Source: Rheinheimera sp. MMS21-TC3 | GTDB taxonomy: Bacteria; Pseudomonadota; Gammaproteobacteria; Enterobacterales; Alteromonadaceae | Length of the DNA stretch: 64,000 nt | Direction: 5' to 3' | NCBI RefSeq assembly: GCF_032229285.1 | Contig: NZ_CP135084.1 | Span: 2,418,001 to 2,482,000, forward strand | Part shown: positions 40,984 to 49,907 of the stretch, piece after piece | Position numbering within the stretch: position 1 is the stretch's first letter | Layout of the letters: each line of letters begins with the position of its first letter | The notes under the pieces: generated by a model | What the model was told of the DNA's origin: nothing | The model's input: only the letters and a program-made list of their open reading frames with translations | Databases searched by the model: none | Program-made: the position numbers and the translations under genes

Positions 40984-42573
40984 TTACTCATCACATTCTG
41001 GTATTTCTTCGTAATACTGCTTTAGGTATTCACTAAAACTAATTTCATCTTGTTGCTCAATTAGTTTTTGCTTTTCATGTGACTTAACTGCTTCTGCAAC
41101 AAACATTTGCTCTGAATACACTCGGTAAGGTTGTTGCAATATTTGCTGCTTATATTCAGCAGACAATTGCAGCATAAACTCGCCATTATCTAGTTGTTGT
41201 GGCAGCAGTTTATCCAGTATCTGCCCAGAGTAAGTTAAAGCCGGGTTTAATAAAGCTTTATAAAACTCTGTTAATACAGATTGATACTTCTGCTTGTTGT
41301 AAGCGCTGTCTAAATATTTAGCAACAGGCATCATATCGGCAAACAACTGCTCGGCCCAATCTTGCATTAAGCGTGGCTGTTCACCATCTTGCAGCTCTAA
41401 ATTAAGCCTACGGCCATCAGTAACAACTTTACGTAAATTAGCATCAGCAATATCTTGCTCGGCAATTGACATCTCTGGGCTGTCTTCTAACAAACAGAAC
41501 AACAAAAATGTATCTAAGAAATGCATTTGCTCAGCATTAATACCTATTTTACTAAAAGGGTTAACATCTAAAGCCCGTACCTCAACATATTCCACGCCCC
41601 GCTTAGATAAAGCACAAGTTGGCCGCTCACCTGTTTCAGCCGTCCGTTTAGGCCTAATGGTAGAATAAAACTCATTTTCAATTTGCAAAACATGAGTATT
41701 TAACTGTTGGTATTGATTATTAAACTTAACCCCAATTTTGCTGTATTGCTCTGAAGGTTTACTAATAGCATCTTGCAAACCAACCACATAGTCAGGCAAA
41801 TTATTATAGCTAATATTTAAGCTAGACTGGGCGCTGCTGGTATAGCCTAAATCACTCATGCGTAAGGAGGTGGCATAAGGTAAGTATAAACTGCCCTTGC
41901 CCAAAAGCTGAAAATCATATTTAGTTTTACGATCGGCAAGAAAAGACTTACACATAGCCGGCGAGGCACCAAATAAATACACCATTAACCAAACATAGCG
42001 TTTGTAATTGCGAATAAGGCCTAAATATTGCGCTGAAATAAAATCTTGTAAATCACCGTTATCACCTAACAGCTCTTGATACTGCTGCCAAAACTGCTGT
42101 GAAAAAGAAAAGTTAAAGTGCACACCGCTTATAGCCTGCATCATCCTGCCATAACGGTTATGCAGGCCTTTACGGTATAAGGTTTTCATTCTACCAACAT
42201 TAGAACTACCATATTGAGCCAGTGGAATAGTGTTTTGATCTTTAATAAAACACGGCATACTAGCCGGCCAAAACTGTTCAATGCCAATTTGCTTACTAAC
42301 AAAATGATGAATATCTGTTAGCTGGGCTATAGTAGTATCAATGTCATCAGTGGCAGGGGTAATAAATTCTAACAAAGATTCTGAAAAATCAGTCGTGATC
42401 AAAGAATGGGTTAACGCCGAACCCAAAGCCGCATTATGAGGTGTTAATGCAAGCTTACCATCAGGACAAACACGCAAAGTCTCTCGCTCTATACCGCGCT
42501 TAATACCAACAATTGCTTGCTTAAAGCTAACAGTATTAAATGCAGAGAGTCGTTGTTGGATAAGTGTAGACAA
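40984..42573 (-). CDS. gshA: Glutamate-cysteine ligase
   Basis: 529 residues, matching gammaproteobacterial GshA. Family motifs: GIKRGIERETLRV, TDFSESLLEFITP, ISGVHFNFSFS and YVEVRALDVNPFSKIGI. It catalyses the ATP-dependent first step of glutathione synthesis. The start is a TTG at 42573 with AAGGAA 5 nt upstream; E. coli gshA also uses TTG. It is a single gene, with 130 bp to the YqaA gene. Confidence 0.95.
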   Translation of the reverse strand: MSTLIQQRLSAFNTVSFKQAIVGIKRGIERETLRVCPDGKLALTPHNAALGSALTHSLITTDFSESLLEFITPATDDIDTTIAQLTDIHHFVSKQIGIEQFWPASMPCFIKDQNTIPLAQYGSSNVGRMKTLYRKGLHNRYGRMMQAISGVHFNFSFSQQFWQQYQELLGDNGDLQDFISAQYLGLIRNYKRYVWLMVYLFGASPAMCKSFLADRKTKYDFQLLGKGSLYLPYATSLRMSDLGYTSSAQSSLNISYNNLPDYVVGLQDAISKPSEQYSKIGVKFNNQYQQLNTHVLQIENEFYSTIRPKRTAETGERPTCALSKRGVEYVEVRALDVNPFSKIGINAEQMHFLDTFLLFCLLEDSPEMSIAEQDIADANLRKVVTDGRRLNLELQDGEQPRLMQDWAEQLFADMMPVAKYLDSAYNKQKYQSVLTEFYKALLNPALTYSGQILDKLLPQQLDNGEFMLQLSAEYKQQILQQPYRVYSEQMFVAEAVKSHEKQKLIEQQDEISFSEYLKQYYEEIPECDE

Positions 42574-42702
42574 AGTATTTCCTTAATCGGTAAGCATCCA
42601 ACTAAAGTTGGGGATGATAATAAATAAACTCAAGTGTTTAAACCAATTTAACTGGCTAAGCACTTAAACACAACTTACAAAAAGTTGCCTTGCTAATTGC
42701 TG

Positions 42703-43128
42703 TTAATACCAATGCGCAGCTACACTCAATAACAGCGCATAACGGGCAGCCTTACCTAATAACACTAAGGCTAAAAACAAACTAAAGCGAACACGCAATA
42801 CGCCTGCCACTAAGGTTAAAGGGTCACCCACTATAGGTAACCAAGCAAATAATAAACTTAACAGGCCAAAACGCTGAAATAAACGCTCGGCTCTTGCTAA
42901 TGACTTAGCTGAAAAAGGAAACCAACGCTTAGCTGAAAACTGCCTTAACCTACTGCCTAGCCACCAATTAACACAAGATCCCAAAGTATTACCAAAACTC
43001 GCCACTAACCAAAGCAATACTGGCTGATACCCTTGATGATAAAGGGTTAATAATAACACTTCAGACGAAGCCGGAAATAACGTCGCCGCTAAAAACCCGC
43101 TAGCAAATAACAATAAGTAGCTTAGCAC
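42703..43128 (-). CDS. yqaA: YqaA family membrane protein (DedA/SNARE-associated type)
   Basis: 141 residues with three or four hydrophobic spans. PASSEVLLLTLYHQGY and ASFGNTLGSCVNWWLGSRLR are the DedA/YqaA motifs, then RFGLLSLLFAWLPIVGDPLTLVAGVLRV. DedA-type proteins affect lipid flipping and membrane homeostasis; the exact role of YqaA is unknown. A companion MAPEG gene lies 49 bp upstream on the same strand. Confidence 0.85.
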   Translation of the reverse strand: MLSYLLLFASGFLAATLFPASSEVLLLTLYHQGYQPVLLWLVASFGNTLGSCVNWWLGSRLRQFSAKRWFPFSAKSLARAERLFQRFGLLSLLFAWLPIVGDPLTLVAGVLRVRFSLFLALVLLGKAARYALLLSVAAHWY

Positions 43129-43177
43129 TATTAAATACTTATCAAAGGCTCAGAGCCCTTTATAACACAAATAAGCG

Positions 43178-43606
43178 TTAAACAAATAACTGCCAAGCTA
43201 ATCTTAACCAGATTGCCCATAATACTGCACAACTCAGTAAAAAAATATTAAAACGCAGCCGAACATTATTGCTGCCTATATGCACTATAGTGTGGCCAAG
43301 TCGCAACAATACAAAAGCACTCGCCATAACTACATAGCCTAAGTCGGCAAAATTAGTTTGCAAGATAAAAAGCACACTAAATAAAAACAGCATTGGCATT
43401 TGAAACTGATTATCAAAGTTGCGGCTAGTTGCTATTACTTGTTCATTAGCACCGGTTAAGTTCATGGTTTTAAAAGCAGAAAGAGATATTTCTTTATTTT
43501 TAGCGGCTTTAATACGCCTATTACCCATTAAGATCATCACTATACTGGTCAATAACACTTGACCAAATACAGGTAATAAAATTAACTTCTCCATACTTTC
43601 TCTCAC
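43178..43606 (-). CDS. MAPEG family membrane protein
   Basis: 142 residues with four spans. The MAPEG pattern is clear: LTGANEQVIATSRNFDNQFQMPMLFL, with ANEQ/RNFDNQ in the first loop, and LLRLGHTIVHIGSNNVRLRFN. Eukaryotic relatives act on glutathione or leukotrienes; bacterial members are poorly known. Proximity to gshA is noted but may be chance. Confidence 0.85.
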   Translation of the reverse strand: MRESMEKLILLPVFGQVLLTSIVMILMGNRRIKAAKNKEISLSAFKTMNLTGANEQVIATSRNFDNQFQMPMLFLFSVLFILQTNFADLGYVVMASAFVLLRLGHTIVHIGSNNVRLRFNIFLLSCAVLWAIWLRLAWQLFV

Positions 43607-43931
43607 TATTAGCTTTAATTACATAGTACGTCAGCATAAAGTAGCTAAGCCAAGGTTACTAGGAGAAATAATTAGAATTAATGACTGTAAATAGAAATGT
43701 AAAACAATAACTAACTTACAAAATTTATATTTCTATAACCTAAGTTGCTATACTGTGCCATCGTTATTGTAGATAACTTTTTTATAACTTAAAAAGGCTG
43801 TAGCATCAGGGCTTATAAATTTTTGACTATAATATCAATATTTTTGTATGCAACGCCCACTTTAACTTAAAGTGGCAGCCTAAGAAAATAGAACACCTTA
43901 ATGACAATGCTAAAGCAAATACTCAGATGAG
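43607..43931. other. Intergenic region upstream of the diguanylate cyclase
   Basis: 325 bp between divergent genes. It contains CCACTTTAA-c-TTAAAGTGG, a near-perfect 19-bp palindrome at 43857-43875, and a possible TTGACT/TATGCA promoter around 43823-43852. No small gene seen. Confidence 0.5.
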
Positions 43932-45446
43932 ATGACTATGACCGATGTTGAGCAGCCGCATTTTTGGCCAGTATTAGATGCCTTACCTTATCCGGTATTA
44001 TATAAAGATATTAATAGCCCTAATATTTTTATTAACCTTGCTGCAAAACGGTTATTTTCAGAAAACAAAACAGACATCTCATCAGTCGTCAGCTTAGACA
44101 CTATTAAAACCCTTACACTTTGTTATGCAAATACCCATCACCCTTATGGTTTGTTTAATAACCCTTTAATCCAAGCCTTAAGTGGCAATGAAATTGAACA
44201 GCATGTATATCTAGCTAAGCAGGCTAGCAGCTATCAACTGCATAGCCGTTTAGTTGAATTTCCATTGTCGTTACACCAAAGCATTGTTATTAGCTTACAA
44301 CGTGCTGAACTAGGTCATATCGAGCATGATAACGCGCTTTATATTGACGAAGTGCATGAAGCTTTGGCTTTTGATAAGTTAATTTCGCTCATTTCAACTG
44401 GGTTCATTAACGTTCAAGAACATCAACTTGATATCCATATTAATGATGCAATAGCTGCAGTGGGTGAATTTTGCCAAGCCGATCGCGCTTATATGTTCCA
44501 GTTTAATGATGAATTAACCGAAATGAGTAACACTCATGAATGGGTGCGCCAAGGCGTAACTGCGCATAAAGACGAGCTACAAAATATTCCACAACATGCG
44601 CTGCCTTATTTTTATAAAACTATGCAAGAAACCTTTATTTTCAATGTTAGTGATGTCTCTAAGCTACCAGCAGAAGCGCACGCTGAACAAGCTGAGTTTG
44701 TCCGGGAGCATATTCAATCTATTCTGTGCTGTGCCATCCGTGCTGGTGATAAACTTATTGGTTTTGTCGGCTGCGATATGATTGGCCGCACCCGAAACTG
44801 GACCAGCAATGATTTACGCCGCCTTAAATTAGTAGGCGAAATGATCGCTAATACTTTACAAAGTGTCGCCTATCGCCAGTCACTACACAGCATGCAACAA
44901 CAATTATTATTAGCTAATGCCGACCTACAGCAACAAGCCATGCAAGACGGCTTGACAGGCATTGCTAACCGTCGCCGCTTTGATCAATGCTTACAACAAG
45001 AACTACAGCGTAGCGCCCGCAGCAACACCCCCTTAAGCTTAGTCATGTTAGATATTGACCGTTTTAAACTATACAACGACTACTACGGCCATCAAACGGG
45101 TGATGATGCTTTAAAAACCCTAGCCAATTGCTTAAGCGAAGTATTAAAACGACAAGGTGACATAGCCGCTCGTTATGGTGGCGAAGAGTTTGCCCTTATC
45201 CTGCCCGATAGCAGTTTAGAAGACGCTATGAATGTGAGTAAGAAAATTCAACAATTGTTACAAGAAGCAGCTATAGAACACAAACACTCTGATGTTAGCA
45301 AGCTACTCACTGTTAGCATTGGCTGTTGTAGCCTTATAGCCGATAAAAACACTAAAGCTAGTCAGCTGATTAAAGCCGCTGATACGGCGTTATATGCAGC
45401 GAAGAGTAATGGCAGGAATAGGGTTGAAGTGAGTGGTGAGTGGTGA
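43932..45446 (+). CDS. Diguanylate cyclase with PAS-like and GAF sensor domains
   Basis: 504 residues. An N-terminal PAS-like region (LDALPYPVLYKDINSPNIFIN, about 14-130) is followed by a GAF domain (about 150-310). A short coiled coil rich in Gln and Leu leads into a GGDEF domain (about 335-500). The active site is RYGGEEF and an inhibitory I-site RQGD lies exactly five residues before it, so product feedback is likely. It makes cyclic di-GMP and probably feeds the adjacent exopolysaccharide and surface gene clusters, which is inference. The last codons overlap the first 14-bp repeat unit. Confidence 0.92.
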   Translation: MTMTDVEQPHFWPVLDALPYPVLYKDINSPNIFINLAAKRLFSENKTDISSVVSLDTIKTLTLCYANTHHPYGLFNNPLIQALSGNEIEQHVYLAKQASSYQLHSRLVEFPLSLHQSIVISLQRAELGHIEHDNALYIDEVHEALAFDKLISLISTGFINVQEHQLDIHINDAIAAVGEFCQADRAYMFQFNDELTEMSNTHEWVRQGVTAHKDELQNIPQHALPYFYKTMQETFIFNVSDVSKLPAEAHAEQAEFVREHIQSILCCAIRAGDKLIGFVGCDMIGRTRNWTSNDLRRLKLVGEMIANTLQSVAYRQSLHSMQQQLLLANADLQQQAMQDGLTGIANRRRFDQCLQQELQRSARSNTPLSLVMLDIDRFKLYNDYYGHQTGDDALKTLANCLSEVLKRQGDIAARYGGEEFALILPDSSLEDAMNVSKKIQQLLQEAAIEHKHSDVSKLLTVSIGCCSLIADKNTKASQLIKAADTALYAAKSNGRNRVEVSGEW

Positions 45447-45540
45447 GTGTTTAGTGGTGAGTGTTTAGTGGTGAGTGTTTAGTGGTGAGTGTTTAGTGGT
45501 GAGTGTTTAGTGGTGAGTGTTTAGTGGTGAGTGACTAGTT
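45443..45540. repeat. Tandem 14-bp repeat GTGAGTGTTTAGTG
   Basis: Six exact units (45443-45526) and one diverged unit (45527-45540). The array starts inside the stop codon region of the diguanylate cyclase. Each unit is two related heptamers; read on the minus strand they are CACTAAA and CACTCAC, the first identical to the repeat at 28651. Confidence 0.95.
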
Positions 45541-45667
45541 CGCAGGGCGAACAGTGACTAGCTCACAAAGTGAGCGGTAACTAGCAGCTTTGCTGCGGTC
45601 ACTCGTCACTGTTACCAAAGGTAACTTGTCACCGCTTGCCCAGCAAACTCGTCACTGCTTGCTGGGC
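45539..45667. repeat. String of five short hairpins with different stems and shared linkers
   Basis: TTCGC-AGG-GCGAA (45539-45551), GCTCAC-AAA-GTGAGC (45561-45575), GCAGC-TTT-GCTGC (45584-45596), GTTACC-AAA-GGTAAC (45611-45625) and GCCCAGCAA-N12-TTGCTGGGC (45638-45667). Linkers are variants of (A/G)GT(G/A)ACTAG or GTCACT. Stem sequences differ while the geometry is kept. Confidence 0.9.
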
Positions 45668-45673
45668 GGTTTC

Positions 45674-47833
45674 TTAATCAAAAAATGGCGACCGGCTTTC
45701 AGTGGCATCAATCAAGTTAATTGGCTTATTTAACTTCTGGCCGCCATCGCGGGCAATAGGTACCCAAGGTAAGCGTCCTCGGCCTTTAGCTGGCCGTAAT
45801 GAAAACAAGTCAAAGGGTATAGAAACAAAAAAGCCTTTAGTAAAGCTTCCTTCCCCATATTGCTCGGCCGATAAGTTAGTTAATGCCGCATAAGCGCCCA
45901 CGACAATACCGCTATCAAAACGTTTGGCCGCTTCAATAGTCACCCCTTTATCTTTTGCTAAATACTGACCAATATTAAAGGTTAGTTGAGTATTAGGCAG
46001 TATTTCTGGTTTCCAATATAGGTTAACAAAGCCGGTAAAAGCATTGTAATCAAAAAACTTTAAATCATTATGGTAAGAGCGCTGCCTAACGTAGTTAACA
46101 TCAAAACCTATAGCAAAGTTACTATCTACCGGACGATACAGCATTTCTGCACCTACACCGCCATACATAGTTTCTAAATAGCCGCCGTACACTTGAGCAA
46201 ACACATTAGTTGATAACTGATCTTGCCATTGCAGATATAAGTTTTCCATACTTACCCTGTTGCCTGTTACATACTCACGTATATAAGTACGTACCCTATG
46301 CACACCAGTATCCTGCGCATCAACTTTATAATTAAACTTATCAAAATTCTCTAATAAAGTAACTTTGGCAGTCGCATTAACACTAAAGTTTTCACCTAAA
46401 CGGTAGCCACCACCTAAAAACACCCCTCCTTGATACATATAAAATGCTTCAGGGTTGCCAAAGGTCTGGATCCAAAAGGCTTCCATGCTGGTATAAAAAC
46501 CAGTTGAATAAGGGATATCTGCCATTGCCAATATGGTTTCATCTGGGTTTTGCCTAACATAAGTAGAAAGGACATTAGGCTCTAACACATCATAACGGGC
46601 AGCAGCTATAAAAGGCTCAACCTCTATCACCTTTTCAACCATAGCTAAATTGCCCGCATATTCGACTACTCTAATCCTTTTAATATAGCTGGGGATTTCA
46701 TTAACTAATATTCGGCCTATCCGCTCTGTTGCTTCTGCATCATCACGGTAACTTAGTTGCTGACCATAAATAATAAATTCATCATCCGTCACCCTAGAGG
46801 TTTGCAATAAAAAACCTGCTTCCGTTAATAACATTCTGGGGATTATATCTTTATCAGTAATGCTAACTTTCTCTGCTAAAACTTGTGGTATAGGCTGCAT
46901 AGCTGGTTTAATTTTAACCTGTTTAGCCTGGTGTAGGTTTAAAGCATAATGCACCCCAAAACCAAGAGTGTTACCTCGCTGATAATTGAGATCAAAACTA
47001 AAATTATTCCACTTATATACAGCACCAAGGTTCCAGCGGCTATCTTGGGTTAACTCACCTGCTCTATCACGGCTGTAGTCATTACCTTCATATTCCAGCT
47101 TTAAAGTTAGCGGCTGCCAAGGGGTTTGGTACTCAATGCCGCCATATACAGAAGCTGGCCCTTTAAAGAAACGCTGGTAATCAATCTTACCGCCTAAGCC
47201 ACTAAAGCCACCAGGACGCTGACAAAAGCTATCTTTTATTTCACAAAATGGATTACTAATATTAGCTGCGCTACCTAAATAGCCCCAACCAATACCAAGA
47301 TGAAAATCTAAGTCATGCCACTTTTTGCTAAAGGCTAAAAATTCACTTTCAAAAAAACCTGTGCCACCAAAGTCACGAAAGCCCACAGAAACTTGTGGTA
47401 AATAAGTACTTTCTTGCCACAAACGAAACTTAACATCTATACCTTTGTCTTTAAGAGTTTGATCACCACTAAATCCAGGTGAGTTGCTATATAACCGAGT
47501 GCGAACATCGGTATAACGCACCGTCGACTCCATCCAGTCAAATAGCTGTAAACTAACAGACCAAAAACGATACTCTTCGTTATCGGTATAATTAATCGTC
47601 ATATCACCAGCTTCAGCCATACGTGCAGTCGGGGTTTGAATAAGCCCGACACCACCATGGACCATTTGCGAAACACCACTAGCTGGTAACTGCCAGGTCT
47701 TTACTACAGACGATGGCGTATCCTGCTCAGTCGCCATAGTATTAAATGAACAAACAGCACAGCCTATAACTGAGGCTAATAACGAAATGCGTCTAGCTTT
47801 TACACTAGGCGTATTAAAACTTCTAGCTTTCAT
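45674..47833 (-). CDS. yjbH: YjbH family outer-membrane exopolysaccharide protein
   Basis: 719 residues with a signal peptide. YjbH features: GGVGLIQTPTARMAEAGDMTINYTDN near the start, a beta-rich barrel-like pattern over two repeats, and FEFE-type motifs such as VYGGIEYQTPWQPLTLKLEYEGND. YjbH is a predicted outer-membrane lipoprotein or porin-like protein of the yjbEFGH exopolysaccharide operon. It overlaps gfcC by 4 bp and is last in the operon. Confidence 0.9.
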   Translation of the reverse strand: MKARSFNTPSVKARRISLLASVIGCAVCSFNTMATEQDTPSSVVKTWQLPASGVSQMVHGGVGLIQTPTARMAEAGDMTINYTDNEEYRFWSVSLQLFDWMESTVRYTDVRTRLYSNSPGFSGDQTLKDKGIDVKFRLWQESTYLPQVSVGFRDFGGTGFFESEFLAFSKKWHDLDFHLGIGWGYLGSAANISNPFCEIKDSFCQRPGGFSGLGGKIDYQRFFKGPASVYGGIEYQTPWQPLTLKLEYEGNDYSRDRAGELTQDSRWNLGAVYKWNNFSFDLNYQRGNTLGFGVHYALNLHQAKQVKIKPAMQPIPQVLAEKVSITDKDIIPRMLLTEAGFLLQTSRVTDDEFIIYGQQLSYRDDAEATERIGRILVNEIPSYIKRIRVVEYAGNLAMVEKVIEVEPFIAAARYDVLEPNVLSTYVRQNPDETILAMADIPYSTGFYTSMEAFWIQTFGNPEAFYMYQGGVFLGGGYRLGENFSVNATAKVTLLENFDKFNYKVDAQDTGVHRVRTYIREYVTGNRVSMENLYLQWQDQLSTNVFAQVYGGYLETMYGGVGAEMLYRPVDSNFAIGFDVNYVRQRSYHNDLKFFDYNAFTGFVNLYWKPEILPNTQLTFNIGQYLAKDKGVTIEAAKRFDSGIVVGAYAALTNLSAEQYGEGSFTKGFFVSIPFDLFSLRPAKGRGRLPWVPIARDGGQKLNKPINLIDATESRSPFFD

Positions 47834-48582
47834 AATAAAACCCTATGACGTGCTAATGCTAAAATATCTTGGTTTAATTGCTGCCATTTAGCAGAGAACA
47901 TCGCAGGTTTAAAAGGCACAAATAATTGCGCTCCTGGCATAGCTTCAATTTTTTGCTGCTGCCAAGCACCAAGAGTTACTTTGATAATACGGCCATCAGG
48001 TTGCACTACATATAAAGTGCCTTTATCAGCTGCAGCTAGTCGCGAAATATCTGAGATGTAGTCGCCTACCTTAGTTGCATTTTTATAGCTAATACGACTT
48101 GGCTGTTGCACTAAGCCAAATACGCTTAATTGGCTGGGCCTTTTATAAAGCTGTAATAGGTAACTGCCTGGTATAAAACGCGGATTTTGCGACGGTTTTG
48201 CTCTAGCAAAGTCGTAATCTATAGGGATTAACACCCTAGTCGCTAATGACCAAGCTTGTATTTGTGCTGTCATACTGTTTAAAGCTTGCTGTACATCAGC
48301 ATCAGTTGCATAGTCGTGCTGCAACTGGCTTAACTGTTGTAAAATTTTCTGCTGCAGTAATTGGGCGCTGTTGTCATCGGTTTTAAACAAAGCTGATGCG
48401 GGCCAGTACCAATTATCAGTTAAGGCAACAGGCGCTAAAACATCTGCCAACCGAGGTATTTGTGATTGTTGTTCAGCAGCATAAATATAAAGCTGTTGGT
48501 TTATCTGTACCTTTACTTCCGCTTGTGCCATTAAACCAATGCACAGAAATAAAGACCCCATAATAGCTATTACAAATTTCAT
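47830..48582 (-). CDS. yjbG: GfcC/YjbG-type capsule/exopolysaccharide protein
   Basis: 250 residues with a signal peptide (1-22). Domain order fits GfcC: a beta-grasp-like N-terminus (VQINQQLYIYAAEQQSQIPRLADVL), a helical middle, then a second beta-grasp domain containing PGSYLLQLYKRPSQLSVFGLVQQPSRISY and LYVVQPDGRIIKV. Periplasmic, helps assembly or export of group 4 capsule or colanic-type polymers. Overlaps gfcB-like and yjbH by 4 bp each. Confidence 0.88.
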   Translation of the reverse strand: MKFVIAIMGSLFLCIGLMAQAEVKVQINQQLYIYAAEQQSQIPRLADVLAPVALTDNWYWPASALFKTDDNSAQLLQQKILQQLSQLQHDYATDADVQQALNSMTAQIQAWSLATRVLIPIDYDFARAKPSQNPRFIPGSYLLQLYKRPSQLSVFGLVQQPSRISYKNATKVGDYISDISRLAAADKGTLYVVQPDGRIIKVTLGAWQQQKIEAMPGAQLFVPFKPAMFSAKWQQLNQDILALARHRVLL

Positions 48583-49304
48583 GCTGCTGGTTGCTCCGTT
48601 TTCACCGCTTTACTTAGCTGCGCCTGCTTAGCTAGCTCTCTTGCTACTTTACTAACAAAAATCAATTGCATAGGCTCAGTAAAGGGGGCTAATTGTTGCT
48701 GGCTTTGCAGCAGAACACCACTGCTGGCATCAAACCAAAATATATTTTGCCAGCGTTGATCGAAGCGCAAAAAGTTAGCAGGAGTAGCATAATCTAAGTA
48801 TTCAATTACCTTAGTTACTGCAATATCTTGTTGAAAAACATTAATGGTATGCCCTGTCTCCACCTTAAAAGATGAGCTTACGCTATAGCCATACTCACCT
48901 GCACGCCAATCAACTAGGCGCTGCCAATGGCTTTGTTCGTTTATAGCTTGCCAGTTAGCAATAGGATCAGTAGTTGTAGCTGTTAGCTTAAGTAAATCAT
49001 TACTAAAGCCTAAGGTTTTGGTAATACGGCCATTATTGGTAATAAGCATAGCTTGGTCAGAAGAAATCCATTTTAAGTCACCCTGCTCTACAAACATTAA
49101 CGCCATAACACTTTGCGGACGGTCACCGTGAGTCACATATAAGAAGTCAAAGTCTGCGTTAGATACCTCTGCCAAGGTTAAGCTGGCATCAGGTTGGCGA
49201 GTAAAAGCTAGTTGTAGCGTGTCTTTATACGAATGATAAGTACCTGCACATGACGTTAGACTTATTATTACAGCTGCAGCTGCCAACCATTTCAGCAAAA
49301 CCAT
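48579..49304 (-). CDS. yjbF: YjbF/GfcB family lipoprotein
   Basis: 241 residues with lipobox LTSC (Cys at about 19). The GfcB/YjbF domain (PF11102) is recognised from ADFDFLYVTHGDRPQSVMALMF, DLKWISSDQAMLITNNGRITKTLGFSNDL and FWFDASSGVLLQSQQQL. Outer-membrane lipoprotein of the exopolysaccharide operon. The gap to the YjbE-like gene holds a terminator-like hairpin, which could cut expression of the downstream genes relative to it. Confidence 0.88.
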   Translation of the reverse strand: MVLLKWLAAAAVIISLTSCAGTYHSYKDTLQLAFTRQPDASLTLAEVSNADFDFLYVTHGDRPQSVMALMFVEQGDLKWISSDQAMLITNNGRITKTLGFSNDLLKLTATTTDPIANWQAINEQSHWQRLVDWRAGEYGYSVSSSFKVETGHTINVFQQDIAVTKVIEYLDYATPANFLRFDQRWQNIFWFDASSGVLLQSQQQLAPFTEPMQLIFVSKVARELAKQAQLSKAVKTEQPAA

Positions 49305-49396
49305 AGAATACCCAACCTAAAAAAGTATAAATATTACCCTAAAAGCGACTATATTAAAGAAGTGATTTACTACTTTTTAATATTAATATTTCAATA

Positions 49397-49422
49397 AAAA
49401 AGCCGCCCTGTGGCGGCTTTTT
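49397..49422 (-). terminator. Hairpin between yjbE-like and yjbF-like genes
   Basis: AAAAAGCCGCC-CTGT-GGCGGCTTTTT, a strong intrinsic-terminator structure working in either direction, placed inside the presumed operon. Confidence 0.85.
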
Positions 49423-49436
49423 AAACGACTTAAAAC

Positions 49437-49787
49437 TTACTGAACAATTGCAGGGTAAGTAAAGGTTACAGTCGCAGTTGTAGTACCGGTGCCCGTACCA
49501 GTAACAGTAGTAGTAGTGGTACCTGTACAAATACCATTTACGGGAGCTGCATCACCTGTATTACAGGTTTCTACTGGGTCAACTGGGGTTACCACTGAAG
49601 TACTGCTACTGTTAGACACTATTGCAGCAACAACAGCCACACCTACTACACCAGCTGCTACTGTTGTAGTGGCTACACCACCAATAGTACTACCAGGGGC
49701 AAAAAAACCACCTGCTTTATCATCTTGAGCGTTAACACCTAAAGATAACAACAACGCCGAAGCGGCAATAACTAATTTCTTCATCAC
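49437..49787 (-). CDS. yjbE: YjbE/GfcA-like Thr-rich exported protein
   Basis: 116 residues. Signal peptide to about residue 20 (LLSLGVNAQ-DD), a hydrophobic Gly/Ala/Val segment (GGVATTTVAAGVVGVAVVAAIVS) and a Ser/Thr-rich tail with a Cys pair. YjbE and GfcA are small Thr-rich proteins heading the exopolysaccharide operon in E. coli; position and composition fit, though such proteins align poorly. Followed by a terminator hairpin, so it may be made in excess. Confidence 0.75.
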   Translation of the reverse strand: MMKKLVIAASALLLSLGVNAQDDKAGGFFAPGSTIGGVATTTVAAGVVGVAVVAAIVSNSSSTSVVTPVDPVETCNTGDAAPVNGICTGTTTTTVTGTGTGTTTATVTFTYPAIVQ

Positions 49788-49907
49788 TAATTCCTTATGC
49801 CAAATTTAAACTTACAATTACTGTTAAGAGTAAACTAAAAGACTACTATACTCAACTAACTTATCTATTTTTTTAAGCCTCTTAACGATTTTAAAGCTAA
49901 AAGCCTG

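Noticed and set aside
45443..45667. CRISPR array
   Set aside because: Tandem units have no spacers, the hairpin segment has no constant repeat of CRISPR length, and no cas genes are near.
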